From the NCBI GenBank assembly GCA_944386335.1, contig CALXAQ010000127.1:1-17780 (forward strand): a stretch of 17,780 nucleotides of DNA. Reading direction: 5' to 3'. The notes under the pieces are model-generated. The model was given only the letters and a program-made list of their open reading frames with translations, did no database searches and was not told the origin of the DNA. Shown here piece by piece: positions 7,251 through 14,320 of the stretch (its first letter is position 1; every line of letters begins with the position of its first letter). The translations under genes were made by a program, and so were the position numbers. Source of the DNA: an uncultured Clostridia bacterium (lineage in GTDB: Bacteria > Bacillota > Clostridia > TANB77 > CAG-508).

Positions 7251-7618
7251 AGTTTATTTTCTTTCTTTTTTCTTTTGTTTACTAATTCCTCCTCTCTTTT
7301 TCTTTGTTTTTCTTTTTATTTTACGAGAAAGTATATTTTTTATAAAAACTTTCTATATAAAATTCATTTACTAAGATTTTTCTATGTTTATTTGTGAGTT
7401 CTTTTGGGGTATTCTTTTGAGAATAAAAGATATTTTATAGAACACCAAAATATAATTTTTGTTTTATGCTGTTTATTGAAAAAATTTTTACAGTATGAAA
7501 TATTAACTTACAACAAAAAAATAAATGCAATCCAGTTTTACATAATTGAACCACATTTATTTAATCACATATGTTCCCATATTGCAAGTATTTTCGTACT
7601 TCAAATTTCTGCTTATTT
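7251..7618. other. AT-rich intergenic region, no gene supported
   Basis: This 368-base stretch separates the coiled-coil gene from the downstream end of the HAD nucleotidase gene. It is T-rich, low-complexity and lacks any convincing ribosome binding site plus open frame. The one structured patch is at 7402-7450, where TTTTGGGGT can pair with ACACCAAAA (one mismatch) around two small inner hairpins. Confidence 0.5.
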
Positions 7619-8215
7619 CTAGCTTTTTCGACAAGTTAGTTGGTGTATTTTATCTAATATATCGTACCAACTATAGACTCTGGTTACATTTCTTCCTTCT
7701 ACCTTTATATTATAACATGCTGAGAAGCACAATACTGGCATTTTGGTTTCTATTTCTTTTACTTCCTTTTCCGAATCTTCTATCATAACATCTATATAAT
7801 TTCCTACACAATATTTCAATTTGCTTTCTTCTGTAAAAATAAGTCTATCATAAATAATATAATTTTTTTCTAACCATTCTTTTGTAAATTCTGGCATTTT
7901 ACCACTCTCTTCTTGGGGAAGTCCATATTCATTTCTAGCTGTTATAATATAAATTTCATTTCCTTCTTGCTTTAACTGTCGTATCACATCTGCTGCAAAT
8001 TCCCTTACTGAATAATTTCTTACGTAATCTTCTAAATATTGATTCCAAAAAGATAAGGTTTGCTCATCTGTCCAAGAAAAAGCTTCCTTCTCATCATAAT
8101 ACTCTGTTTGTATTTTCATTGGTATGCCATTTTCTACATTAAATTTTGTTCCGTAGTCACATAAGAATTGCTCTAAATTTGTTAATACTCCATCAATATC
8201 AATTCCGATTCTCAT
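7619..8215 (-). CDS. HAD-superfamily 5'-nucleotidase-like phosphatase
   Basis: A 198-residue cytosolic HAD-fold hydrolase resembling the 5'(3')-deoxyribonucleotidase/YqfW group. Motif I is IDIDGVLTN with nucleophile D6 and acid D8; motif II is the Thr of IYIITARNEYG; motif III is the Lys in EESKLKYC; motif IV is the Asp pair of DVMIEDSEKE. The cap between motifs I and II is small and helical, as in deoxynucleotidases. GGGAGG lies nine bases before the ATG. It follows the rplT terminator by a short gap and may be transcribed by read-through, since I see no clear promoter of its own. Substrate is not decided by sequence. Confidence 0.8.
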   Translation of the reverse strand: MRIGIDIDGVLTNLEQFLCDYGTKFNVENGIPMKIQTEYYDEKEAFSWTDEQTLSFWNQYLEDYVRNYSVREFAADVIRQLKQEGNEIYIITARNEYGLPQEESGKMPEFTKEWLEKNYIIYDRLIFTEESKLKYCVGNYIDVMIEDSEKEVKEIETKMPVLCFSACYNIKVEGRNVTRVYSWYDILDKIHQLTCRKS

Positions 8216-8257
8216 TAATTTTTCCTCCCTATCAAAGGCTTACTTGTTTTTTTGCAT

Positions 8258-8292
8258 AAAAAAACCAATTGCATTATATCGCAACTGATTTT
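8258..8292 (-). terminator. Terminator of infC-rpmI-rplT operon
   Basis: On the minus strand TCAGTTGC and GCAATTGG (8281-8288 and 8265-8272) form a stem with G-T wobbles and a short loop, followed by a run of seven T. It directly follows the rplT stop codon. Confidence 0.75.
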
Positions 8293-8308
8293 TATTGTCT
8301 ATTCTTTT

Positions 8309-8659
8309 TTATGCTTTTTTTGCAATTTCAGCTAAATTAGCAAATGCCTTTTCATCATTTACAGCTAACTCTGCAAGCATTTTTCTGTTAATCACTACGT
8401 TTGCTTTTTTTAGACCTGCTATCATTTTACTATAAGTTGTTCCATTCATTCTGGCAGCAGCATTAATTCTTGCAATCCATAATTTTCTAAAATTACTTTT
8501 CTTATCTTTTCTACCTACATAAGCATATGCTCCAGATTTCATAACAGCTTGTTTTGCCATTCTAAATCTATAATGTTTTGCTCCATAGTAACCTTTTGCT
8601 CTTTTTAATACTTTTTTATGTTTTTTACGTGTAATTCTTGCTGTTTTTACTCTTGCCAT
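8309..8659 (-). CDS. rplT: 50S ribosomal protein L20
   Basis: L20 binds 23S rRNA early in large-subunit assembly and in Firmicutes and Proteobacteria represses its own operon. The 116 residues match the usual length; the basic N-terminal extension (MARVKTARITRKKHKKVLKRAKGY in essence) and the globular part with NGTTYSKMIAGLKKA are diagnostic. It is last of the infC-rpmI-rplT operon, 30 bases after rpmI. Confidence 0.97.
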   Translation of the reverse strand: MARVKTARITRKKHKKVLKRAKGYYGAKHYRFRMAKQAVMKSGAYAYVGRKDKKSNFRKLWIARINAAARMNGTTYSKMIAGLKKANVVINRKMLAELAVNDEKAFANLAEIAKKA

Positions 8660-8689
8660 TTTTATTCACCTTCCTTATTCTCTGTTTGT

Positions 8690-8893
8690 TTAGTTACCAT
8701 ATGGTAATAATTTTTTAATTCCTGCTTCACATGTTTTGTCTGCATAAGCATCTTGTACTTTTCCTCTTGATTTCGCTCTTGATGTTTTATTAGCTAAAAG
8801 ATGTCTTCTATTAGCCTTTGTTCTTTTTACCTTATTATTTGCTGTATAAGAATATCTTTTTTTTGCAGCTTTATTTGTTTTTAACTTTGGCAT
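8690..8893 (-). CDS. rpmI: 50S ribosomal protein L35
   Basis: Small basic ribosomal protein of 67 residues starting MPKLKTNKAAKKRYS, the family signature, and ending in the AGIKKLLPYGN tail. The true start is the ATG at 8891-8893, preceded by AGGAGG; the open frame extends 18 codons further upstream without family similarity. It lies between infC and rplT, the conserved order. Confidence 0.96.
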   Translation of the reverse strand: MPKLKTNKAAKKRYSYTANNKVKRTKANRRHLLANKTSRAKSRGKVQDAYADKTCEAGIKKLLPYGN

Positions 8894-8943
8894 AATCTTT
8901 CCTCCTCTTTCCTTTTTGCTAATTAATTTATATTTTACTAGCT

Positions 8944-9459
8944 TCATTTATCTGTTTTTTTCGCTAGTATAATAAACATATTTTTACCCTCTAATAAAGG
9001 TTTTTTCTCTGGAACAGCAATATCTGATAATTCTTCTATAAAATGATTTAGCTCTTCCTCTCCTAATTTTAAGTAATTTAATTCTCTTCCTCTAAAGCGA
9101 ACTGTTACTTTTACTTTGTTACCATCTTCAATAAATTTTCTAGCATTTTTTACTTTAAAGCCAAAATCGTGTTCTTCTATATTAGGAGTAATTCTAATTT
9201 CTTTTAATTCAAAAGTTTTTTGTTTTTTCTTCGCTTCCTTTTCTCTTTTGGCTTGTTCAAATTTATATTTTCCATAATTCATTAGCTTACAAACTGGCAC
9301 TTCTGCATTTGGTGCTACTAATACTAAATCTAATTTTTTTTCATAAGCCATATCTAATGCTTCATTTAAAGAAATTGGCCCTATTTTGTTACCTTCGTTG
9401 TCAATAATTTGAACTTTATTAGCTCTAATCTGCTCATTAATTGGTAAATCTTGTTTGAT
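8944..9459 (-). CDS. infC: Translation initiation factor IF-3 with probable AUC start
   Basis: IF-3 binds the 30S subunit, prevents premature 50S joining and checks start-codon and initiator-tRNA pairing. The product has 171 residues with the N-domain (INEQIRANKVQIIDNEG), the LVLVAPNAEVPVCKLMNYGK linker region and the C-domain (KEIRITPNIEEHDF, FRGRE). I place the start at 9457-9459, an ATC, because it aligns exactly with the Met of Bacillus IF-3 (IKQDLPINEQ against MSKDFIINEQ) and a perfect GGAGG (9468-9472 on plus coordinates) lies eight bases upstream. The next in-frame ATG upstream (9505-9507) lies inside the leader terminator hairpin and would skip the ribosome binding site. A rare start codon is the known means by which IF-3 limits its own synthesis in other bacteria. 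Confidence 0.93.
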   Translation of the reverse strand: MKQDLPINEQIRANKVQIIDNEGNKIGPISLNEALDMAYEKKLDLVLVAPNAEVPVCKLMNYGKYKFEQAKREKEAKKKQKTFELKEIRITPNIEEHDFGFKVKNARKFIEDGNKVKVTVRFRGRELNYLKLGEEELNHFIEELSDIAVPEKKPLLEGKNMFIILAKKTDK

Positions 9460-9486
9460 ATAAAACACCTCCAATATTTTTTCCCT

Positions 9487-9514
9487 AAAAAAAAGATTGA
9501 CACACATGCCAATC
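9487..9514 (-). terminator. infC leader attenuator terminator
   Basis: On the minus strand GATTGGCA and TGTCAATC (9495-9514) form a perfect 8-bp stem including one G-T pair with a TGTG loop, followed by an eight-T run (9487-9494). It lies between the infC promoter and the infC ribosome binding site, so it must be bypassed for expression. The infC leader in Bacillus is controlled by L20-dependent attenuation; the same is likely here. Confidence 0.75.
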
Positions 9515-9617
9515 CACTCTCATTTTTCTTAAAAGTTTACAAAAAACACTTAAGTTTGATAACCTTTTTCCACAAAGATAAGGTGAGAAGTGGATAACTT
9601 CTTCTTAGAATGTACTT
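9515..9617 (-). ncRNA. Leader RNA of infC-rpmI-rplT, probable L20-responsive
   Basis: About 100 transcribed bases lie between the promoter and the attenuator. They contain a hairpin, AGAAGT/ACTTCT around TATCC near 9585-9602, and other potential pairings with the region before the terminator. The position matches the L20 leader family of Firmicutes, but I assign it by context rather than by a verified covariance match. Confidence 0.45.
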
Positions 9618-9646
9618 ATCATAATATATTTTTATGCATTTGTCAA
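9618..9646 (-). promoter_or_regulatory. Sigma-A promoter for infC operon
   Basis: On the minus strand TTGACA (9641-9646) and TATGAT (9618-9623) have a 17-base spacer. It diverges from the rplM promoter only about 30 bases away. Confidence 0.8.
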
Positions 9647-9675
9647 TACTTTTTTAACTTTTTATGGCATTTTTC

Positions 9676-9704
9676 TTGACTTTTTCCTAGTTTTGTATTA
9701 GAAT
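9676..9704 (+). promoter_or_regulatory. Sigma-A promoter for rplM-rpsI
   Basis: TTGACT (9676-9681) and TAGAAT (9699-9704) are 17 bases apart. Transcription would start about 130 bases before rplM, leaving room for a leader. Confidence 0.75.
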
Positions 9705-9709
9705 AATAA

Positions 9710-9846
9710 AGCATTTAGGAGATTTTACATCTTTCTAAATTTCTTTTTACGTTCATATGGTTTTGTTTAAAGCTTCTCCCCGGTGGTTTTAAGCAAGATT
9801 TCATATATATAAATAATTATTTTATGAATGGAGGGTATTTATTACC
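9710..9846 (+). ncRNA. rplM leader, probable L13 leader element
   Basis: The roughly 137-base untranslated leader of rplM contains a compact GC-containing patch (AAGCTTCTCCCCGGTGG at 9770-9786) that stands out in this AT-rich sequence, followed by the GGAGGG ribosome binding site. Firmicutes carry a structured L13 leader at this position. I did not verify the fold, so the assignment is by position and composition. Confidence 0.4.
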
Positions 9847-10284
9847 ATGAACAATACAACACATAGTGTAAAAAAGAATGAAATTCAAAGAAAATGGTAT
9901 GTAATTGATGCTGCTAATAAACCTTTAGGTAGAGTTGCATCAGAAGCTGCTAAATTATTAAGAGGAAAACATAAACCAACTTTTACTCCTCATATGGATG
10001 TTGGTGATCATGTTATTATTATCAATTGTAAAGATGCCGTTTTAACAGGCAGAAAATTAGACCAAAAAGTTTATAAACATCATTCTGGTTATATTGGTGG
10101 AATGAAAGAAACTTCTGCAAGAGTAATGATGGAAAATAAACCAGAAAAAGCAATGATGCTTGCAGTAAAGGGTATGCTTCCACACAATAGTCTTGGAAGA
10201 CAAATGGTAAGAAAATTAAGAGTATATGCTGGTAGTGAACATGAAAACATTGCTCAAAAACCAGAAGTTTGGGAGGTAAAATAG
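9847..10284 (+). CDS. rplM: 50S ribosomal protein L13
   Basis: An early-assembling large-subunit protein. The 145 residues show the family stretches KWYVIDAANKPLGRVAS, KPTFTPHMDVGDHVIIIN, YKHHSGYIGG and the MLPHNSLGR motif near the C-terminus. GGAGGG lies about 11 bases before the ATG. The rpsI start follows the stop codon by a single base, so the two are translationally linked. Confidence 0.97.
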   Translation: MNNTTHSVKKNEIQRKWYVIDAANKPLGRVASEAAKLLRGKHKPTFTPHMDVGDHVIIINCKDAVLTGRKLDQKVYKHHSGYIGGMKETSARVMMENKPEKAMMLAVKGMLPHNSLGRQMVRKLRVYAGSEHENIAQKPEVWEVK

Positions 10285-10285
10285 T

Positions 10286-10693
10286 ATGGCTAAAGCAAAA
10301 ACAGAAAAAATTACATTCTATGGCACAGGAAGAAGAAAAAAGTCAATTGCTAGAGTAAGACTTTTAGAAGGTTCTGGTGTTATTACAGTAAACGGAAAAA
10401 ATATTGATGAATACTTTGGTTCAGAAGTATTAAAAGTAATTGTAAAACAACCTTTAACTGCTACTAACACACTTACAAAATATGATGTTATTTGTACAGT
10501 AACAGGTGGTGGATTTACTGGTCAAGCAGGTGCTATTCGTCATGGTATCGCAAGAGCATTAAATGAAGCAAATTCTGAATACAGACCAATTTTAAAATCT
10601 AATGGATATCTAACAAGAGATCCTCGTATGAAGGAAAGAAAGAAATATGGTCTTAAGAAAGCTCGTAAAGCACCACAATTCTCAAAAAGATAA
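10286..10693 (+). CDS. rpsI: 30S ribosomal protein S9
   Basis: S9 belongs to the small-subunit head; its C-terminal tail reaches the P-site tRNA. The 135-residue product carries FYGTGRRKKSIARVRL at the N-terminus, GGGFTGQAGAIRHGIARAL in the middle and the conserved basic tail ending QFSKR. Second gene of the rplM-rpsI operon, followed by a strong terminator. Confidence 0.97.
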   Translation: MAKAKTEKITFYGTGRRKKSIARVRLLEGSGVITVNGKNIDEYFGSEVLKVIVKQPLTATNTLTKYDVICTVTGGGFTGQAGAIRHGIARALNEANSEYRPILKSNGYLTRDPRMKERKKYGLKKARKAPQFSKR

Positions 10694-10720
10694 ACAAAAT
10701 CCTTTTTACAAAAGGCTACA

Positions 10721-10762
10721 AACAAAGCGGTAATCATTGGTATTACTGCTTTGTTTTATTTT
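10721..10762 (+). terminator. Terminator of rplM-rpsI
   Basis: AACAAAGCGGTAAT (10721-10734) pairs with ATTACTGCTTTGTT (10742-10755), one G-T wobble, around a 7-base loop, followed by a T-rich tail. Confidence 0.88.
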
Positions 10763-10873
10763 TTTATTAAAATTACTACGTAATATATCTTAATGACTAT
10801 CCAATGATTTGTTTAATATAAATCAGAAAAGTGACCTATATTTGAATATTTCTAATAATTAGTCATATATATG

Positions 10874-10909
10874 AAAAAGTAGTTAGCGTTTATTTCCTAA
10901 CTACTTTTT
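10874..10909. terminator. Bidirectional terminator beside the 492-residue gene
   Basis: AAAAAGTAGTTAG (10874-10886) and CTAACTACTTTTT (10897-10909) form a perfect 13-bp stem with a 10-base loop. Because the arms themselves end in A and T runs it can work in either direction; its main job is likely to end the minus-strand gene at 10919. The region 10763-10873 shows nothing else. Confidence 0.8.
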
Positions 10910-10918
10910 ATATGTTTT

Positions 10919-12397
10919 TCAATTCATGGCTTCCATGCTTTCTGTTTCAGTTTCAATAGTCCCATCCTCATTTAAAACTATATACTTTTCATATGGAAAA
11001 CCTTCGTTTCCTGCACCATATAATCTAACAACTACTTTGTTATCTATAATTTGTATTTGAGATGCCTCTATTGATTCAAAATCAATATTTCCATTTGTTC
11101 TATATATTATTTTTCCATCCAATCCAACTTTCATAATTGCATCTTTGTTATCATTTCCAATTAATATTATCGAATCAGATGTCATATTTAAATTAATTTT
11201 TTCCCCAACTATTATAGGTTCTATTATATTTTCTCCATTTTCTAAATTTATCAAATATAAATCGTTATCAATTACAATAGCTAATTGTGAAGAATTATAA
11301 TCTAAAGGTCCTTGCACATTTGGGTTACTTGAATTAACGTCAAACTCTCTATTCCATATCTTTTTAAATTCTTTATCAAAATAATCTATATAAACGTGTT
11401 TTAATTCTATATCATATGTAGTTACAATATAATGTTGGAAATCAGGTGTTATAAATAGTTTTTTAATGGTATTTTTAGATACATTATTATATGTAATTAA
11501 ACCATAAGTTCTATACATATTAAAAGCACTAAAATTAAGATTAGATTGATTATCTAAAGTTATTTTATAAAATGGATCAAATTCATAATTTGCTTCACTA
11601 TCATAATCTTCACCAAGTACAGGTGTACTCATTTTTAAAAAAAAAAAAAAAATATATTCTGCAACAGTTTTTATTTTGTCTGCATTAAATCTATACATAT
11701 CATTTGACGTTAATTGAACAATATTAATAGCATTTGCAACAGGTAATATATAATCTGTACCATCAATACTAAAATTATCTACATTATTAAATCTTCCATA
11801 TAATGTAATAACATCCCCCTTAGTAAGTCTTTTATTTAATTGTTTTCCTTCAACAACAATCAAATTATTTTCTGGCCAATCTGATACAGCCATATTTTCA
11901 ACATCATATCCTGTATATACTGATGTTTCTCCCGTGGAGTAGTCATAAGCCATTGTACCACCTTGAACCGCTAAAACTTCAAATTCATTATCGGTAGATT
12001 TTAATACTTTTAGAATAATTACATTTGTTTCTATTTTTGAACCCTTAAATATTTGTGGGTAACGCTGAAAATTAGAAATGGCCACATAAGAAAAATAATT
12101 ATTATCAAAATAATCTATTATAGTTGATTGTGTTGCATTAAACTTCTCATCATCTGCTTTTAAATTTGAAAAACTTGTTGTGTCTGTGTTTTCTTCCAGA
12201 TTTAAATTCGTATTAGTCTCTTGTATGTTACTATCTAATGTGCTGTTATTCATGTTAGTTTGGTTATTATCATTTAATTTTAAGACTAAAAATATAATAA
12301 TTGCAACTAATGCAATAATTATTACAGCTATAATAATAGGAACAATCATTTTCTCTTTCTTTTTATTTTCTATTTTTTCTCCTTTTTTATTCTCCAT
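10919..12397 (-). CDS. Membrane-anchored extracytoplasmic protein of unknown function
   Basis: A 492-residue protein I do not recognise. A Lys-rich start and one long hydrophobic segment (about 18-41) predict a single-pass anchor with the rest outside the cell; there is no lipobox Cys. An Asn/Thr-rich linker (about 42-85) follows. Residues 90-235 are beta-rich and include an OB-like piece (KGDVITLYGRFNNV). After about 285 come repeated strands ending in NGENI, DGKIIY and EDGTIE turns, resembling a propeller-like sensor domain. A run of 16 T in the coding strand (11637-11652) encodes four Phe within EYIFFFFLKM at about 250, an odd hydrophobic patch in an otherwise polar protein and a candidate slippage site. 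It sits alone between rpsI and the sufC-sufB pair. Confidence 0.7.
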   Translation of the reverse strand: MENKKGEKIENKKKEKMIVPIIIAVIIIALVAIIIFLVLKLNDNNQTNMNNSTLDSNIQETNTNLNLEENTDTTSFSNLKADDEKFNATQSTIIDYFDNNYFSYVAISNFQRYPQIFKGSKIETNVIILKVLKSTDNEFEVLAVQGGTMAYDYSTGETSVYTGYDVENMAVSDWPENNLIVVEGKQLNKRLTKGDVITLYGRFNNVDNFSIDGTDYILPVANAINIVQLTSNDMYRFNADKIKTVAEYIFFFFLKMSTPVLGEDYDSEANYEFDPFYKITLDNQSNLNFSAFNMYRTYGLITYNNVSKNTIKKLFITPDFQHYIVTTYDIELKHVYIDYFDKEFKKIWNREFDVNSSNPNVQGPLDYNSSQLAIVIDNDLYLINLENGENIIEPIIVGEKINLNMTSDSIILIGNDNKDAIMKVGLDGKIIYRTNGNIDFESIEASQIQIIDNKVVVRLYGAGNEGFPYEKYIVLNEDGTIETETESMEAMN

Positions 12398-12521
12398 ATT
12401 TTATTCCCCTTTCTATTATTGTTTCTTTTGTTTTTATAATATCCTTTACTTATTTCTTTTAAATAAGCCTCTATTTCTTCCTGTGTCCAATATTACTCCA
12501 TACTTTTCTTCCTTCCATATT

Positions 12522-13478
12522 TTACTTTAAAAAACCTTTGATAATTTCTTGCTCTGCCTGCTCTTCTGTTAATCCTAACGTCATTAATTTAATTAGTTGG
12601 TCTCCTGCTATTTTTCCAATAGCTGCCTCATGTATTAAATTAGCGTCTACATGATTTGCCGTAATTTCCGGTGTAGAAGTAACCGTTGCATGGTCTTTAA
12701 TAATGGCATCACATTCCACATGTCCAAAGCAAGCTGAATTTCCATACACTTTAGAATCAAAAATTTGCTTAGAATTTCCTATTGCTACAGACCTAGAAGT
12801 AACATGCGTACTCGCATTTTGTCCATTTAAATTTACTTCAAAAATAGTTTTTGCCATTTGCTCTCCATGTGTCATAATCTTCTCTGTAATGACAAAGTTT
12901 GTATTATCTCCTATTAGGTTTCCTTTTGTTGTTCTTATCGTAGAGTCTACTCCTTTAATTTGTACGCTATCCATTTCTAAGGAACTTCCTTCTTTTAGGG
13001 TTACTTCTGTAATAGGATTTAATATTCTTTTTCCTGTTCCTTCTCCTTCCCCATAGTGTTTTTCATAGTATTTTACTTTTGCTCCTTCTTCCAAAAAGAA
13101 ACGATGGATACCATCATGCCTTGAATCATTACAATGGTCATTATGAATGCCACAACCTGCTATGATAATAACATTTGCATTTTTTCCTATATAAAAATCG
13201 TTATAAACCACATCTGTTAATCCACTTTCTGTAATAATAACTGGGATATGTACAAATTCTAATTTTGTATTTTCTTTTACGTAAATATCTATTCCAGAAA
13301 CATCTTTTTTTGTAATAATGTTAATATTTGGTGTTATTTTTCTTTCTATGCCTTTTCCATTTTTTCGAATATTATAAGCTCCTTCAAACTCTCCTTTTAC
13401 CCCTGTTACCTGTTCTAATAATGTTTTATCTATTTTATCCAAATTCTTAATCACTCCTCTCTCTTCTATTTCTTGCAC
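12522..13478 (-). CDS. SufB/SufD-family Fe-S cluster scaffold protein
   Basis: A 318-residue beta-helix protein of the SufBD family, shorter than classical SufB (about 465). With the preceding SufC ATPase it should form a scaffold on which Fe-S clusters are built in the cytosol. The core shows the family pattern (ACFGHVECDAIIKDHA with C250 and C256, then NLIHEAAIGKIAGDQL with H283 and E284), the residues expected at the cluster-binding interface. The GTG start (13476-13478) overlaps the sufC stop by 13 bases, so translation is coupled. No sufS, sufU or sufD lies next to it, which fits the two-gene minimal SUF-like arrangement (SmsCB) seen in many anaerobes; that subtype is inference. Confidence 0.85.
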   Translation of the reverse strand: MQEIEERGVIKNLDKIDKTLLEQVTGVKGEFEGAYNIRKNGKGIERKITPNINIITKKDVSGIDIYVKENTKLEFVHIPVIITESGLTDVVYNDFYIGKNANVIIIAGCGIHNDHCNDSRHDGIHRFFLEEGAKVKYYEKHYGEGEGTGKRILNPITEVTLKEGSSLEMDSVQIKGVDSTIRTTKGNLIGDNTNFVITEKIMTHGEQMAKTIFEVNLNGQNASTHVTSRSVAIGNSKQIFDSKVYGNSACFGHVECDAIIKDHATVTSTPEITANHVDANLIHEAAIGKIAGDQLIKLMTLGLTEEQAEQEIIKGFLK

Positions 13479-14186
13479 TTTTTATGTGCTAATTTGCAAC
13501 AATCTGCTTTTTGCAAAACTTCTCCTAATAGTTTTTCTTTCTCCCCTATTTTCTTTATTTTTCCGTTTGTCATTAAAACTATTTTATCTGCTATATTTAA
13601 AATTCTTTCTTGATGGGTAATAATAAGGGTTGTTCCCTTTACCATTTTTCTAATTTCTTCAAAAATAGCAATTAAATTTTGGAAACTCCATAAATCAATT
13701 CCTGCCTCTGGTTCATCAAAAATGGTAAGCTTAGAATTTCTTACTGCTACTGTTGCAATTTCAATTCTTTTTAATTCTCCTCCTGACAAAGAGCCATTAA
13801 TTTGTCTATCTACATACTCTTTCGCACACAAACCTACTTTTGATAAAATATCACAAGCTTCTTTTCTCGTAATTTCTTTTTGTGCAGACAATTTTAATAA
13901 ATCGTACACCGTAATTCCTTTAAATTTAACTGGTTGCTGAAAAGCAAACCCAATTCCTAGATTGGCTCTTTCTTCTATCTTTTTATGAGTAATATCTTGT
14001 CCATCTAAAAAGATAGCTCCTTTATCTGGCTGTTCTATTCCCATAATGATTTTTGCTAAAGTAGATTTTCCGTGAGCCATTTGGACCAGTAATGGCAATA
14101 AATTGATCTGTTTCTAATGTTAAGCTAACATGGTCTAATATTTTTTTATTTTCTCTTGTAAAACATATATCTTTTAATTCTAACAT
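13466..14186 (-). CDS. sufC: SufC-type ABC ATPase, needing a +1 frameshift in Walker A
   Basis: SufC is the ATPase that drives conformational change in the SufB/D scaffold. The true start is the ATG at 14184-14186 (AAGGAA just before it), read for 38 codons to AITGPNGS. The next codon is CGG (14072-14070), and the unshifted frame stops 16 codons later near 14022. Skipping the C at 14072 gives GPNGSGKST, a perfect Walker A, and a 239-residue protein of normal length with the signature LSGGELKRIE (133 onward), Walker B LTIFDEPEAG (D157, E158), and the H-loop H191. A shorter second-frame ORF from 14098 would lack the P-loop start and cannot be functional. It overlaps sufB. The break is either recoding or an assembly error; a dead gene is unlikely given the conservation. 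Confidence 0.85.
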
Positions 14187-14283
14187 TTTCCTTCCTTTCT
14201 ATTTTTTATGATTCTATATTTTCTTTGATAAATTGTTTCTGCCTGCATTATATCACAAATTAGCATTGTCTGTAAAGGCTAGA

Positions 14284-14320
14284 AAAAACCAGAATGTAAA
14301 AATACACTTCTGGTTTTTAT
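14284..14320 (-). terminator. Terminator of sipL-yunB
   Basis: On the minus strand AACCAGAA and TTCTGGTT enclose a loop and are followed by a T-run. The upstream arm overlaps the last bases of yunB. The roughly 100 bases between it and sufC contain no other feature. Confidence 0.75.

Noticed and set aside
9460..9507. IF-3 starting at ATG 9505-9507
   Set aside because: It lies in the attenuator hairpin, adds 16 residues absent from the family and ignores the perfect GGAGG further downstream.
12420..12510. Open minus-strand stretch reading WTQEEIEAYLKEISK
   Set aside because: It looks protein-like but follows ATG GAG TAA, has no usable start and no recognisable family; it may be a relic of a small gene or chance in AT-rich DNA.
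14067..14098. SufC starting at the internal ATG 14098
   Set aside because: That frame begins MPLLVQMAHGKST, lacks the first 34 residues and half the Walker A, and has no ribosome binding site; the upstream frame from 14186 has one and carries the missing part.
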